Assembly: GCF_000377705.1 (NCBI RefSeq)
Contig: NZ_KB898625.1
Coordinates: 361,847-425,846 of the forward strand
Origin: Salsuginibacillus kocurii DSM 18087
Lineage (GTDB): Bacteria > Bacillota > Bacilli > Bacillales > Marinococcaceae
Length of the DNA: 64,000 nt
Direction of reading: 5' to 3'
In this document: piece after piece, positions 35,334-44,799 of the stretch
Layout of the letters: the number at the start of each line of letters is the position of its first letter
How positions within the stretch are numbered: the first letter of the stretch is position 1
Notes under the pieces: model-generated
The model's database searches: none
What the model was told of the DNA's origin: nothing
The model's input: the letters and a program-made list of their open reading frames with translations, nothing else
Position numbers and translations under genes: made by a program

Positions 35334-36335
35334 ATGGCACGGCAGACGTTAGCAAAACTTGCAGGATTAGTGGTTGCACTCACGATAACATGTTTCTTAT
35401 TTATGATCAGTCTAGGCTATGGCTACACGCCGACGACGATTGGAATGGTGTTTGAAGCGTATCAGGCAAATGATGGTTCAGCTGAACACTCCGTCATCAC
35501 AACGATGCGCATGCCGCGAGCGCTGCTTGCTGTGCTCGTAGGAGCGGCGCTTGCCGTCTCCGGGTTAATCATGCAGGCTCTTACGCGGAATCCAATGGCT
35601 TCACCGGGCATATTAGGCGTGAATGCTGGTGCCAGCCTGGCTGTCGTCATCGCGGTAACGATGTTCTCTGTTAGTTCACTTAGTGGCTACATGTGGTTTG
35701 CTTTTGCCGGAGCTTTCATTGCAGCGATTACTGTTTATGCATTAGGTGCTTCGGGGCCTGAAGGGCTCACCCCGTTAAAAATGACACTGGCGGGCGCGGC
35801 CCTGGCCGCTCTCTTTTCCTCTTTTACTTCTTTCTTTTTAATTTTAAATGAGCAGACACTTGATCAAGTGTTGTTCTGGTTATCTGGCTCGGTGGAAGGA
35901 AGAGGGATGGAAGTGATTGGTCCGGTGCTGCCTTTTCTCCTACTCGGTTTCGTGCTCTCGTTGTTTATGGGTGTGAAGATCAACGCCCTTTCGGTAGGTG
36001 AAGATGTGGCAAAAGGGCTCGGACAGCGGACGTGGGTGGTAAAAGGGGCAGGTCTTTTCATCGTTGTGCTGTTATCAGGGGGTGCGGTGGCGATGGCGGG
36101 TCCGATCGGTTTTATCGGGCTTATTATTCCTCATATTACGCGAGGTTTAGTTGGTGTCGACCATCGCTGGTTGATTCCGTATTGCGCTGTACTGGGTGCT
36201 GCTCTTTTGCTCGCTTCTGATATTGCAGCCCGCTTCATTCTTTACCCGACCGAAGTTCCTGTCGGTGTCGCGACAGCTGTGGTCGGTGCTCCTTTCTTCA
36301 TTTATTTAGCACGAAAGGGAGTGATGAAAGGATGA
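35334..36335 (+). CDS. FecCD-family siderophore ABC permease 1
   Basis: A 333-aa permease with ~9-10 membrane helices. TTMRMPRALLAVLVGAALAV, GLIMQALTRNPMASPGILGV and GPIGFIGLIIPHITRGLVG are FecCD signatures, including the ATPase-coupling loop. It overlaps the second permease by ATGA (36332-36335), so the two are translationally coupled and form a heterodimer. Confidence 0.93.
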   Translation: MARQTLAKLAGLVVALTITCFLFMISLGYGYTPTTIGMVFEAYQANDGSAEHSVITTMRMPRALLAVLVGAALAVSGLIMQALTRNPMASPGILGVNAGASLAVVIAVTMFSVSSLSGYMWFAFAGAFIAAITVYALGASGPEGLTPLKMTLAGAALAALFSSFTSFFLILNEQTLDQVLFWLSGSVEGRGMEVIGPVLPFLLLGFVLSLFMGVKINALSVGEDVAKGLGQRTWVVKGAGLFIVVLLSGGAVAMAGPIGFIGLIIPHITRGLVGVDHRWLIPYCAVLGAALLLASDIAARFILYPTEVPVGVATAVVGAPFFIYLARKGVMKG

Positions 36336-37375
36336 AGTCGCGTACATATCAGACCTTTCGTGCCAATCGGATGAAGTTCTCCTTTATAGCTGAAAGGAAA
36401 GCTTTGTTTATTATGGCACTGCTTAATGTGATGTTAGTAGGGCTTGTCATTGTCAGCCTTGGGTCTGGATCGATAGATATTCCTTTTCAAGAAGTTGTAG
36501 CTGCCCTGTTTGGTTTTGGTTCCGACAGTCATCAGTTGACGATTTTTACGATTCGTATGCCGAGGGTGCTGCTAGGTATTCTTGTCGGTGTTGGTTTGGC
36601 TTTGTCAGGCGCGATTTTACAGGGAATGATCCGCAATCCGCTGGCCGCCCCCGATATTATTGGGGTGACAAGCGGAGCTACACTATTTGCTGTCTTATAT
36701 ATTTCCGTATTTAGTGCCACGTTAAGTATTCAGTTTTTACCGTTGTTTGCTTTTGCCGGCGCCCTTTTAGCGGTAGTGCTTTTATATTTGCTAGCTTGGA
36801 AAGATGGGGTAAGCCCGATTCGGCTGATTTTAGTAGGGATCGGCTTAACGGCCCTGCTTGGGGCGGGGCGGACATTTATGGTGATATTTAGTCCCATCTG
36901 GCAGTCGAGCCAGGCTTATACTTGGACGACAGGTAGCTTGCATGCTTCACAATGGATGGAGGTCCAAATTATCGCTGGTTGGCTGGTTGTCCTCATCCCA
37001 CTGTTGATTCTAATGGTTCGGGCTTTGAATCTGCAGGCGGTGAGTGAGGAGATTACAATAGGTCTCGGCGGGCGTTTGCAATGGCAGCGCGCGGGCTTAA
37101 TCGCACTGGCCGCCTGTTTTGCCGGGATCGCGGTAGCCTTTGGTGGCGGAATTGGTTTTGTTGGCTTAATGGCACCTCACATGGCACGAAAACTGGTAGG
37201 CTCTTCCTTCGGGCAGCTTTTGCCGGTTGCGGCTTTGTTAGGCGCATTAATTGTTGTGTTGGCTGACTGGATTGGGCGGACTTGGTTTGCGCCTACTGAT
37301 ATTCCAGTCGGGGTCTTCACAGCAATGATTGGCGCTCCCTTCTTTATTTATCTATTTGTGCGCATGAAAAAATAA
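36332..37375 (+). CDS. FecCD-family siderophore ABC permease 2
   Basis: A 347-aa permease; TIRMPRVLLGILVGVGLALS, GAILQGMIRNPLAAPDIIGV and GGIGFVGLMAPHMARKLVG give the family. It has a 25-residue basic cytoplasmic lead before the first helix. It partners the preceding permease; the next gene is the ATPase. Confidence 0.93.
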   Translation: MKSRTYQTFRANRMKFSFIAERKALFIMALLNVMLVGLVIVSLGSGSIDIPFQEVVAALFGFGSDSHQLTIFTIRMPRVLLGILVGVGLALSGAILQGMIRNPLAAPDIIGVTSGATLFAVLYISVFSATLSIQFLPLFAFAGALLAVVLLYLLAWKDGVSPIRLILVGIGLTALLGAGRTFMVIFSPIWQSSQAYTWTTGSLHASQWMEVQIIAGWLVVLIPLLILMVRALNLQAVSEEITIGLGGRLQWQRAGLIALAACFAGIAVAFGGGIGFVGLMAPHMARKLVGSSFGQLLPVAALLGALIVVLADWIGRTWFAPTDIPVGVFTAMIGAPFFIYLFVRMKK

Positions 37376-37396
37376 ATGCAGAAAGGAACATCAGCT

Positions 37397-38215
37397 ATGT
37401 CAACCATTGAAACGAAGGACCTGACGCTAGCCTATGGTGAAACGACGATCATTGATTCGCTCGATTTAAAAGTGCCTCCTGGAGAAATTACTGTGTTTAT
37501 TGGTAGTAACGGCAGTGGAAAATCGACGTTGTTACGAGCGATGGCACGGCTTTTGAAGCCAAAGCAGGGCGCTGTCGTACTAGACGGAAAAGCGGTGGCA
37601 GACTCGAGTACAAAAGAAGTAGCGAAACAAATGGCGATTTTGCCGCAAGGACCGACTGCTCCAGCTGAATTAAGCGTGTTTCAACTTGTTAAATTAGGTC
37701 GGTACCCGCATCAAAATTTATTTAATCAATGGTCAAAAGAAGATGAAGAGCATGTATTCGAGGCACTCCGGATGGTGCAGCTTGAAGACCTGGCTGAGCG
37801 GACGGTGGCAACGTTGTCCGGCGGCCAGCGGCAGCGGGCTTGGATCGCTATGACATTAGCGCAGGACACAGACCTTCTATTATTAGATGAGCCAACAACC
37901 TATTTAGATTTAAACCATCAAATTGAAATTTTAGATATCCTGTATGATTTAAACCGAGAAAGCGGCCGAACCGTAGTGATGGTGCTTCACGACTTGAATT
38001 TGGCTGCCCGTTATGCTGATCACATGGTAGCTGTAAGCAACCAAACTGTTTACCAAAGCGGCACGCCTAATGAAATTATGACAAAGGAGGTGATAGGTGA
38101 CGTGTTCGATATGCCCTGTATGGTAAGCGCTGATCCGTTATTTGGCACCCCGATGTGTATTCCATTTGGCAAACGAAAAGCAAACGCCCAAGCAGTGGAA
38201 AACCGAACGGGCTGA
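37397..38215 (+). CDS. Siderophore ABC transporter ATPase
   Basis: A 272-aa FhuC/YusV-type ATPase: Walker A GSNGSGKST, Q-loop ILPQGPTAP, signature LSGGQRQRAW, Walker B LLLLDEPTTYLD, H-loop VLHDLN. ATG 37397 follows GAAAGGA; the ATG at 37376 directly abuts the previous stop and lacks a site. It powers the two FecCD permeases. A terminator follows at 38289. Confidence 0.94.
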   Translation: MSTIETKDLTLAYGETTIIDSLDLKVPPGEITVFIGSNGSGKSTLLRAMARLLKPKQGAVVLDGKAVADSSTKEVAKQMAILPQGPTAPAELSVFQLVKLGRYPHQNLFNQWSKEDEEHVFEALRMVQLEDLAERTVATLSGGQRQRAWIAMTLAQDTDLLLLDEPTTYLDLNHQIEILDILYDLNRESGRTVVMVLHDLNLAARYADHMVAVSNQTVYQSGTPNEIMTKEVIGDVFDMPCMVSADPLFGTPMCIPFGKRKANAQAVENRTG

Positions 38216-38288
38216 TTGTTTTTCTACTATGTAGCCTACTTTCTCATGCTGCATATGCTACACCCTCCCCACCTGTTATATCATATAG

Positions 38289-38332
38289 AAAGGACAGGTT
38301 TCCCGTCGCCGCGGGGAGCCTGTCCTTTTTTA
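38289..38332 (+). terminator. Terminator after the siderophore operon
   Basis: AAAGGACAGG and CCTGTCCTTT stem, with an inner CCCG/CGGGG pair, followed by TTT. Confidence 0.85.
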
Positions 38333-38423
38333 CACCGTAAAAATATATAAATCGTTGAAGGAAAAGGTATACGTGCAACGAAGGCTCACCCTACGCCGCA
38401 GGCTTGGCTTTGCCAAGTTTTCT

Positions 38424-39053
38424 TTAAATCTCGAGCTTCGGCAAGAAGATCCAAAGTGGTTTGATTCCTCTTTTATTTAAAAAGAGCTTAGTATCTGTGA
38501 GTAAATGCGAGGCGTAGCCTGCTGCGCCGGCTGTAAGGAGCACCTGCATATTAAGGACAAGGCTTGCTTCATAGCACATATAACTCCATAGCGCGAGCCC
38601 AAAGAGAGAATGGGTGAAACCGCGGTGGGATGAAAAAGCAGCTAGTATGAGAAAGAGACTAAGCGTGAGCAGTGCCGGCTGCATATCTAAATAGATGCCT
38701 GTTCCTCCGATGAGAAATGCCGTGCACAGAAGCAAGGTCTTACGCGAGATTGCTTTTTTTGGAAAAATAACTAAAGCGGCCCCTATTGTCACTAAAAGCC
38801 AGGTTTCATATGGCTGAGCCGGCCAAAAGGCAGCGATGATCAAGAGAATGCCGACCAAAGCGAGAATGCGGTGAATCCGCTCTGGGTTGAGTGTGATCCG
38901 GTTGGTGAACGTGCTATTGGTATCGAGGTCGGGAGCGAGCGCAGATAAAGAGGCCGCCGCAATGGAGACCCCTGCTATCAGCGGGTCTTGTTCGAGAAAG
39001 CCGATATAACTTCCCACCACGCCTCCGATAAATACGTGGGTCGTCCCCTTCAT
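38424..39053 (-). CDS. YdjM/DUF457-type membrane-bound metal-dependent hydrolase
   Basis: A 209-aa membrane protein: THVFIGGVVGSYIGF at the N terminus, SALAPDLDTNST, SSHRGFTHSLFGLALW and GYASHLLTDTKLFLN provide the conserved His/Asp residues of the YdjM (LexA-regulated, membrane-bound metal-dependent hydrolase) family. Its role is unknown. Single gene, facing the siderophore operon. Confidence 0.85.
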   Translation of the reverse strand: MKGTTHVFIGGVVGSYIGFLEQDPLIAGVSIAAASLSALAPDLDTNSTFTNRITLNPERIHRILALVGILLIIAAFWPAQPYETWLLVTIGAALVIFPKKAISRKTLLLCTAFLIGGTGIYLDMQPALLTLSLFLILAAFSSHRGFTHSLFGLALWSYMCYEASLVLNMQVLLTAGAAGYASHLLTDTKLFLNKRGIKPLWIFLPKLEI

Positions 39054-39365
39054 CTTATCCCTCCTGTTATGTAAATGTCTTCGTTTTTATGGATGGGAAT
39101 CTTAAGTATAAGCGAGAATACCAGTGCCTGCAAGAGAAAAATCGAACATATGTTCAAGGAGGGCGCGGGATAAAAATGGGTGCTCAATGTCACTTGATAA
39201 ACGTAATAGGTAAATACGTTACATTCCAGGGGATTACATAACATCCGCAGACAAATACGTAACATTCGTCTGTTAAGGTAAGAGTCTCCCACCGCGAATT
39301 TTCATTACTGGGTTCCCATAATTTAATAAGTTTCATATGTTAAATAATAATTTAATGAAATTCTA
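39054..39365. other. Intergenic region with AAATACGTNACATT repeats
   Basis: AAATACGTTACATTC (39211) and AAATACGTAACATTC (39252) plus a looser ATTACATAACATCC (39233) occur within 60 bp. An 80-codon minus-strand frame here has no ribosome site and is not credited. Confidence 0.45.
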
Positions 39366-39405
39366 TCACTGGCGCTCACTGAACTTCACTGACGTTCACT
39401 GAGCA
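39366..39405. repeat. Four tandem 10-bp repeats, TCACTGNNNN
   Basis: TCACTGGCGC, TCACTGAACT, TCACTGACGT and TCACTGAGCA in exact 10-bp register, about 100 bp upstream of the amidohydrolase gene. One repeat per helical turn suggests a multi-site protein-binding array. Confidence 0.65.
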
Positions 39406-39507
39406 TTCTAATCTCTTCTAAACGCCGATAAACGACTTTGGTGAATTTTTCCCGGCATGATACTCTTTTTCACAGTTAACTTTTAGCGAAAGAGGAGTGA
39501 GAGATTG

Positions 39508-40590
39508 ATGGGAAACACTAAAGAAAACGCCAATTTAGGGCTAATTGATACAGATATCCATGAACGGGTGATGTATGAAGAGCTGCTTCCTTATTTGGAT
39601 CAGCCGTGGCGTCGTTACATTACCGATGCCCATTGGATTCAAGAAAAACACATGCCTTATACGCAGCCAGCTGTTGCAGGGGTTGACCGAGCGGACGCTC
39701 GAGTGCCGGACGGCCGTCCGGCTGGAACGGACCTAGGGTTTATGCAAGAGCAGCTGTTAGATTCACTCGGTCATGAAATCGGTGTGTTAACTGGCGCGCT
39801 TGATCCGTCACCGTCATCAATGCACGGGTGGTATGAAATGGCGACAGCGTTGGCGTCTGCCTATAACGATTGGCAGATTGACAAGTGGTTGGATAAAGAT
39901 GAGCGTCTCTATGGTTCAGTTCATATTGCCGCGCAGGACCCTGCTGCTGCAGTGAAAGAAATCGAACGTGTCGGCAGTCATCCGAAAATGGTTCAAATCT
40001 TGCTGCCAATCGATGATATTCTCTGGGGCGACGCGTATTACCATCCAATTTTTGAAGCAGCGGAAAAGCATGACCTAATGGTCGGCATGCATCACAATGA
40101 ACCGCCGCTTCATTACGGAAAATGGCCAAAATATTTCATTGAGTGGCACACACTGATCCCGGTTTCGCACATGAATCAGGTGACCAACTTAGTCTTTAAC
40201 GGAGTATTTGAAAAATTCCCGAAGCTTAAGGTAATGATGATTGAAGGCGGCTTTACCTATGTGCCGTTCCTCATGCGGAAAATGGATCAGCAATATAAAG
40301 ATTTGCGTCACGAAGTACCGTGGGTAAACCAAATGCCAAGCAAAACGATTAGAGAGCATTTCTGTTTTACGACGCAGCCGCTTGAAGAAATGACGAAAAA
40401 AGAATTTATGCAGATTCTTGAACAAATGGGAAGCGAGGAGATTGTTTCGTTCTCCACCGATTACCCGCACTGGGACTATGATTCACCGACCGAAGCTCTG
40501 CCGCCGAAATTGGATGAAGAGCTGATGAGGAAATTGTTATCCGAAAACGCGCGGAATTTTTATCCGAAGCTGCAAAAGAAGGAGGGCTAA
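39508..40590 (+). CDS. Amidohydrolase 2 family (ACMSD-like) metal-dependent hydrolase
   Basis: A 360-aa TIM-barrel enzyme. LIDTDIHERVMYEELLPYLD carries the N-terminal DxH metal motif, LMVGMHHNEPPLHYG and KVMMIEGGFTYVPFLMRKMD follow, and VSFSTDYPHWDYDSPTEALP holds the metal-binding Asp. This is the amidohydrolase_2 group, which includes decarboxylases such as ACMSD. It is translated with a Rieske ferredoxin and a ferredoxin reductase directly downstream, so it may act on a product of an oxygenase reaction. The substrate is unknown. The start is the ATG after AGGAG. Confidence 0.85.
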   Translation: MGNTKENANLGLIDTDIHERVMYEELLPYLDQPWRRYITDAHWIQEKHMPYTQPAVAGVDRADARVPDGRPAGTDLGFMQEQLLDSLGHEIGVLTGALDPSPSSMHGWYEMATALASAYNDWQIDKWLDKDERLYGSVHIAAQDPAAAVKEIERVGSHPKMVQILLPIDDILWGDAYYHPIFEAAEKHDLMVGMHHNEPPLHYGKWPKYFIEWHTLIPVSHMNQVTNLVFNGVFEKFPKLKVMMIEGGFTYVPFLMRKMDQQYKDLRHEVPWVNQMPSKTIREHFCFTTQPLEEMTKKEFMQILEQMGSEEIVSFSTDYPHWDYDSPTEALPPKLDEELMRKLLSENARNFYPKLQKKEG

Positions 40591-40593
40591 GCT

Positions 40594-40962
40594 GTGAAAG
40601 AAGCTGTGAAAGAAATTGTATGTCAGGAAGAAGACTTGCAACCAGGTGAAATGATGTCGGCTACGTTTGGCCGCCATGACGTTGTTGTCTGTCGGGCGTC
40701 CGACGGCCATTATTACGCGTTCCTTGACCGCTGTATTCACCAGGGAGCGGAACTTTCAAAAGGGAAAATCTGCGGAGCGCCGGAACCAACCGATGAACTC
40801 GGCGAATATAACTTTCAGCGCGAAGGCGACATTCTGCGCTGCCCGTGGCATGGACGCGAATTTGACATTAAAAACAATGGCTGCATGTTAGCCAATGAAA
40901 AATTGAAACTGCGAAACTTTAAAGTGGTCGTGGAAGATGGGCAGGTAGCGCTTACTAAATAA
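40594..40962 (+). CDS. Rieske [2Fe-2S] ferredoxin-like protein
   Basis: A 122-aa protein. RCIHQGAELSKG (C47, H49) and CPWHGREFDI (C83, H86) are the two Rieske motifs, with a 33-residue stretch between them. The length fits a stand-alone ferredoxin rather than an oxygenase alpha subunit. It starts at GTG 40594, 3 nt after the amidohydrolase stop, and is followed by a ferredoxin reductase, suggesting an electron chain. No oxygenase terminal subunit is present in this window. Confidence 0.9.
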   Translation: MKEAVKEIVCQEEDLQPGEMMSATFGRHDVVVCRASDGHYYAFLDRCIHQGAELSKGKICGAPEPTDELGEYNFQREGDILRCPWHGREFDIKNNGCMLANEKLKLRNFKVVVEDGQVALTK

Positions 40963-41002
40963 GCGCCCCATCTCCATAGGCAACCAATGGGAGGGCTGAA
41001 CG

Positions 41003-41998
41003 ATGCCAACAGAAGAAGAACTATATGACATTACCATCATCGGGGGCGGTCCAACCGGGCTGTTTGCTGCCTTTTACGCCGGCATGCGGCAGATGAAAGT
41101 GAAAATTATCGACAGCATGCCGCAGCTCGGTGGCCAGCTTGCCGCGCTGTATCCAGAAAAGAATATTTATGACATTGCTGGGTTTCCAAGCGTTCGCGCT
41201 GGAAAACTGGTAGATGATCTAATTGAGCAGGCCTATGCGTTCGACCCAACTGTAGTGCTTGAAGAAACGGTGGAACTCGTGAACAAACACGAGGATGGCA
41301 CCATTACCATTCAAACAAACGCAGGCTTCCATCATTCTAAGACTGTCGTCGTCACAGCGGGCGTTGGCGCGTTCGAACCGCGGCGTTTGAAGCTAGATGA
41401 AGCGGCCCGCTTAGAAAAAAGCCGCCTTCATTACTTTGTGGATGATATGCAAAAATTCGCCGGCAAAAATGTTCTCATTTCCGGTGGAGGCGATTCCGCG
41501 TTGGATTGGGCGTTAATGCTTGAGCCGATTGCCAATCAAGTGACGCTTGTGCATCGCCGTGATAAGTTCCGCGCCCACGAACACAGCGTAGAGCTGTTGC
41601 AGAAATCAAACGTGGAAGTCTTAACACCGTACAGCTTAAAAGCGATTGACGGAACGGAAGCAGAACTGGAGCCAACCGTGCTTGAACACGTAAAAACGGG
41701 TGAAGAAAAGATTGTGCACGCGGATGATATTTTAGTAACGCACGGCTTCGTTTCTTCATTAGGCCCGATCAAATCATGGGGCTTAACCGTGGAAAAAAAT
41801 GCGCTCGTTGTCGATTCCAAAATGGAAACCAATATTGAAGGCATTTATGCGGCCGGAGATATTGCGACGTACGAAGGCAAAGTAAAACTTATTGCCACCG
41901 GCTTTGGTGAAGCGCCGCTTGCCGTTAACCATGCGAAGGCTAAAATTGACCCGGATGCCAAGCTTCAGCCAGCTCATAGTACAAGCCTGTTTGCGTAA
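41003..41998 (+). CDS. Ferredoxin-NADP(+) reductase, thioredoxin-reductase-like
   Basis: A 331-aa FAD enzyme of the YumC type. [20 protein letters not shown] (FAD site), [37 protein letters not shown] (NADPH site) and [20 protein letters not shown] are seen; no CxxC redox pair, which separates it from thioredoxin reductase. It would feed electrons to the Rieske protein 40 bp upstream. RBS TGGGAGGG. Confidence 0.92.
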   Translation: MPTEEELYDITIIGGGPTGLFAAFYAGMRQMKVKIIDSMPQLGGQLAALYPEKNIYDIAGFPSVRAGKLVDDLIEQAYAFDPTVVLEETVELVNKHEDGTITIQTNAGFHHSKTVVVTAGVGAFEPRRLKLDEAARLEKSRLHYFVDDMQKFAGKNVLISGGGDSALDWALMLEPIANQVTLVHRRDKFRAHEHSVELLQKSNVEVLTPYSLKAIDGTEAELEPTVLEHVKTGEEKIVHADDILVTHGFVSSLGPIKSWGLTVEKNALVVDSKMETNIEGIYAAGDIATYEGKVKLIATGFGEAPLAVNHAKAKIDPDAKLQPAHSTSLFA

Positions 41999-42261
41999 GT
42001 GACACGATAATGAGCGTACACAAAGCAAGCGCCTTGTTTTTCTTGTTTTTAAAACTGAGTCCGATAACGTTTGCTGGCGTGAACATCGATTAGCTGAAGG
42101 TTGGTTCTCGAGTCTGGCCAGTTCATCGGTAGAAAAGGTAGTTCACTTGTGCTGCCTGGCTCGTGTTGTTTTATACGAATGTCCACCCGCTCCCTTTTAC
42201 TTTCGGGAGCGGGCATGATTGGTGTGTTAGTGTATAGCTGAATTGTGATGAATGAAACGTC

Positions 42262-42312
42262 TGCACTGCGGGGACGCTTTCCTCAGGATGGCGCCCGCTT
42301 CGCTTAGGCGTT
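42262..42312. repeat. Fragment of a dispersed Bacillus-type intergenic palindrome
   Basis: CTGCGGGGACGCTTTCCTCA and CCGCTTCGCTTAGGCGTTAG are the kind of GC-rich text found in short interspersed palindromes of alkaliphilic bacilli. Recognised from memory only. Confidence 0.35.
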
Positions 42313-42367
42313 AGGCCTAATTGTTACACGAAAACAAAACTAATTTAAAAGTGGAGGAATGACACCG

Positions 42368-43258
42368 ATGAATAAAAAGTTATTGATAGGAAGTTCATTA
42401 TTCGCATTATCTATGCTAGTGGCTTGTGGAGAAGGGTCTGGCGATGGAGAGTCGAACAGTTCCATTGGCGAAGAATTAGATTACACCATTACAGGCATTG
42501 ACCCGGGAACCGGTATCATGGATATGGCCGCTGAATCGATTGATGTGTATGACCTGGGTGATGAGTGGGAAGTGCAGTCCAGCTCAGACGCGGTTATGAC
42601 AGCTGAACTGGCGAGCGCGATTGAAAATGAAGAACCAATCGTCGTAACAGGATGGCAGCCGCACTGGAAGTTCACCGAGCATGATGTGAAGTTTTTAGAA
42701 GACCCGGAATTGGTATTTGGCGATGAAAACGATGTACATACGCTCGTGCGCAACGGCCTGGAGGAAGACCTGCCAGGAGCGTACAAGCTGTTTGACCAGT
42801 TTGAATGGGAGCTTGAAGAACAAAATGAAGTCATGCTGATGGAAGAAGAAGAGGAAATGGAACCGGAAGAAGCTGCTCGCACCTGGATTGAAGATAATGA
42901 CGAACTGGTAGCGGAATGGACTGAAGGCGTTGAAGAAGGAGAGGGCGAAACGGTTGAGCTTTCTTTAGTAGAGTGGGTGGACGCGATTGCAACCACGAAT
43001 GTGATGGCCGAAGTGCTGCGTGATTTAAATTACGAGCCGGAGTTGACGCCGGTACAAATTAGCGCGATGTATGCCGGCATGGAAGGCGGCAACGTTGATG
43101 CTATGTTTGCTTCCTGGCTTCCAGCGCAGCAAACCTATTATGACGATTACGAAGAGCATTTTGAAGACTTGGGGCCAAACTCGAGCGGGACGCGCAACGG
43201 CCTTGTCGTGCCAGAGTACATGGACATTGATGAGATTGAAGATTTAGCAGCTGAATAA
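42368..43258 (+). CDS. Glycine betaine/quaternary amine-binding lipoprotein (OpuAC type)
   Basis: A 296-aa protein with a lipoprotein signal (FALSMLVAC) and an OpuAC domain: TGWQPHWKFTEHDVKFLEDP and MFASWLPAQQTYYDDYEEHF carry the tryptophans of the aromatic cage. The sequence is highly acidic. No permease or ATPase lies nearby, so it is an orphan receptor or uses another betaine transporter. ATG 42368 is preferred because GGAGG ends 10 nt upstream; the ATG at 42359 overlaps it. The adjacency to the Rieske cluster hints at a methylated-amine substrate (inference). Confidence 0.88.
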   Translation: MNKKLLIGSSLFALSMLVACGEGSGDGESNSSIGEELDYTITGIDPGTGIMDMAAESIDVYDLGDEWEVQSSSDAVMTAELASAIENEEPIVVTGWQPHWKFTEHDVKFLEDPELVFGDENDVHTLVRNGLEEDLPGAYKLFDQFEWELEEQNEVMLMEEEEEMEPEEAARTWIEDNDELVAEWTEGVEEGEGETVELSLVEWVDAIATTNVMAEVLRDLNYEPELTPVQISAMYAGMEGGNVDAMFASWLPAQQTYYDDYEEHFEDLGPNSSGTRNGLVVPEYMDIDEIEDLAAE

Positions 43259-43267
43259 ATAAATGTG

Positions 43268-43308
43268 ACGCCCTCTGTAACAGCTCTGCTGTGCAGGGGG
43301 TTTTTTGA
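43268..43308 (+). terminator. Terminator after the betaine-binding protein
   Basis: CCCTCTG and CAGGGGG with inner ACAG/CTGT pairing, followed by six T. Confidence 0.75.
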
Positions 43309-43526
43309 TGTTGGAAAGAGAAAAGAGGTGTAACTTTCCACTGTCCAAGATTAAAGTACAGCTCACTTTAATAGGTACGACCCTCTAACTGCATCATAGT
43401 CGTTCAATCTCTTGGCTTCATTGATTAATTATCAAATAGTTTATACCATAGAATCTATTTTATAATGACGTTTTATGAGCAATAAAACGAATAATATCTT
43501 TTGATTTTTTATTTACTATATGGAAT

Positions 43527-43680
43527 TTAAAAAGTGGCTGAAACGTAAGACGGCGACTCCCGGAGGATAAAGCGCAGTCTGAAGATCCACTTTTTCGCAT
43601 GGTTACCTCGAAAAAGTTAGCTGAAGACAAGCCCTCGGGAAAGCGTCCGTCTGATGTGAAGGCCACATTCATTATTCGGA
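43527..43680. repeat. Imperfect long palindrome (MITE- or bcr-like repeat)
   Basis: Left arm AAAAAGTGGCTGAAACGT and GACGGCGACTCCCGG; right arm GCCCTCGGGAAAGCGTCCGT and GAAGGCCACATT; centre GATCCACTTTTTCG with CGAAAAAGTTAGCTGAAG. Recognised as the interspersed GC-rich palindrome common in bacilli. No coding frame. Confidence 0.6.
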
Positions 43681-43873
43681 TGTTAACATCTTAATTTGAA
43701 TTATGAAATTCATTCTATGTAATAAATAAAGAGGGGAGAAATACATTCTCCCCTAAAATAAATAGACGGATGTTGAGGGCAAATAACAGTGAAATGAATG
43801 TTTCAGCAGTTTCTGAAAAAGTATAGCTAAAGAGCCTGCAGTGAATGCAGAGTAGCTCGCTCACGCACCGCCT

Positions 43874-44650
43874 TTAAGAGAACTCAATACCACCGTCAAT
43901 AAGAACAGACTGACCCGTCATATAATCAGAATCAGAAGAAGCCAGATAGGAGACGAAGTTTGCCACGTCTTCTGGTTCCTGGGTTCTTCCTAAGGTAATG
44001 CTTTCGGAAAACTGGCTGAAGGCTTCGCCGGGCTCGAGGTCCATATAGTCGACCATTTCTTTATCAATGCGCTCCCACATGGTGGTGCCAACGATCCCTG
44101 GGCAATACGCGTTCACGTTGATATCAAATTGTGCCAGTTCTTGGGCAGCGGCCTGGGTTAAGCCGCGCACAGCAAATTTAGTAGCAGAGTAAACACCTAA
44201 AAAGCTAAAGCCTTTATGGCCGGCGATACTAGAAGCATTAATGATTTTTCCACGGCCCTCTTGTTTTTTCATCTGTTCGGCTGCTGCTTGCATTCCGTAA
44301 ATGGTACCGTACACATTAATGTTGAACATCGTATCAAGATCTTTTTCGGTGACCTCGGTAAGAGGTTTAACCTGTTCAATACCGGCATTGTTAATAAAAA
44401 CGTCAACGCGTCCGTATTTTTCCACGGTTTCTTCAACCAACTTGGTCATATCTTCACGCTTACTCACATCAGCTTGAACGGCATGACTCTCATGGCCTAG
44501 CTCTCGTAGTTCTTTGGCCGCTGCCTCGGCGGTTTCGTTATCAATATCGTTAATGACGATGGCAAACCCATCTTTAGAAAGGCGTGCTGCGATCCCTTTG
44601 CCAATTCCTTGACCGGAACCTGTAATTACTGCAACTTTTTGTTCACTCAT
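43874..44650 (-). CDS. SDR oxidoreductase, acetoin/diacetyl reductase (butanediol dehydrogenase) type
   Basis: A 258-aa short-chain dehydrogenase: [15 protein letters not shown] (NAD site), [26 protein letters not shown], catalytic YSATK, and [15 protein letters not shown], which matches the meso-2,3-butanediol dehydrogenase/acetoin reductase group. It interconverts diacetyl, acetoin and 2,3-butanediol. Single gene with a good ribosome site (AAAGGAG). Confidence 0.85.
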   Translation of the reverse strand: MSEQKVAVITGSGQGIGKGIAARLSKDGFAIVINDIDNETAEAAAKELRELGHESHAVQADVSKREDMTKLVEETVEKYGRVDVFINNAGIEQVKPLTEVTEKDLDTMFNINVYGTIYGMQAAAEQMKKQEGRGKIINASSIAGHKGFSFLGVYSATKFAVRGLTQAAAQELAQFDINVNAYCPGIVGTTMWERIDKEMVDYMDLEPGEAFSQFSESITLGRTQEPEDVANFVSYLASSDSDYMTGQSVLIDGGIEFS

Positions 44651-44719
44651 GTATGAAGACTCCTTTCCAATCGAATCTACTTAGTAAAGTTCCCAATGTA
44701 AGAAAGACCTAAACGTTGA

Positions 44720-44767
44720 GAAAAGAAGAAAGGATACATGAAAAAAACAACGTTTCTTCCTTTCTTC
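44720..44767. repeat. Inverted pair of the dispersed TTTCTTC motif
   Basis: GAAAAGAAGAAAGG (reverse copy, 44720-44733) faces AACGTTTCTTCCTTTCTTC (44749-44767), the only place where two copies are inverted close together. They could also pair as a weak hairpin between galM and the SDR promoter. Confidence 0.6.
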
Positions 44768-44799
44768 CTACCTACCTTCATTCATACCTGTGTGCTCTG

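Noticed and set aside
39050..39292. 80-codon minus-strand frame next to the YdjM-like gene
   Set aside because: No ribosome site, no family resemblance, lies over short repeats.
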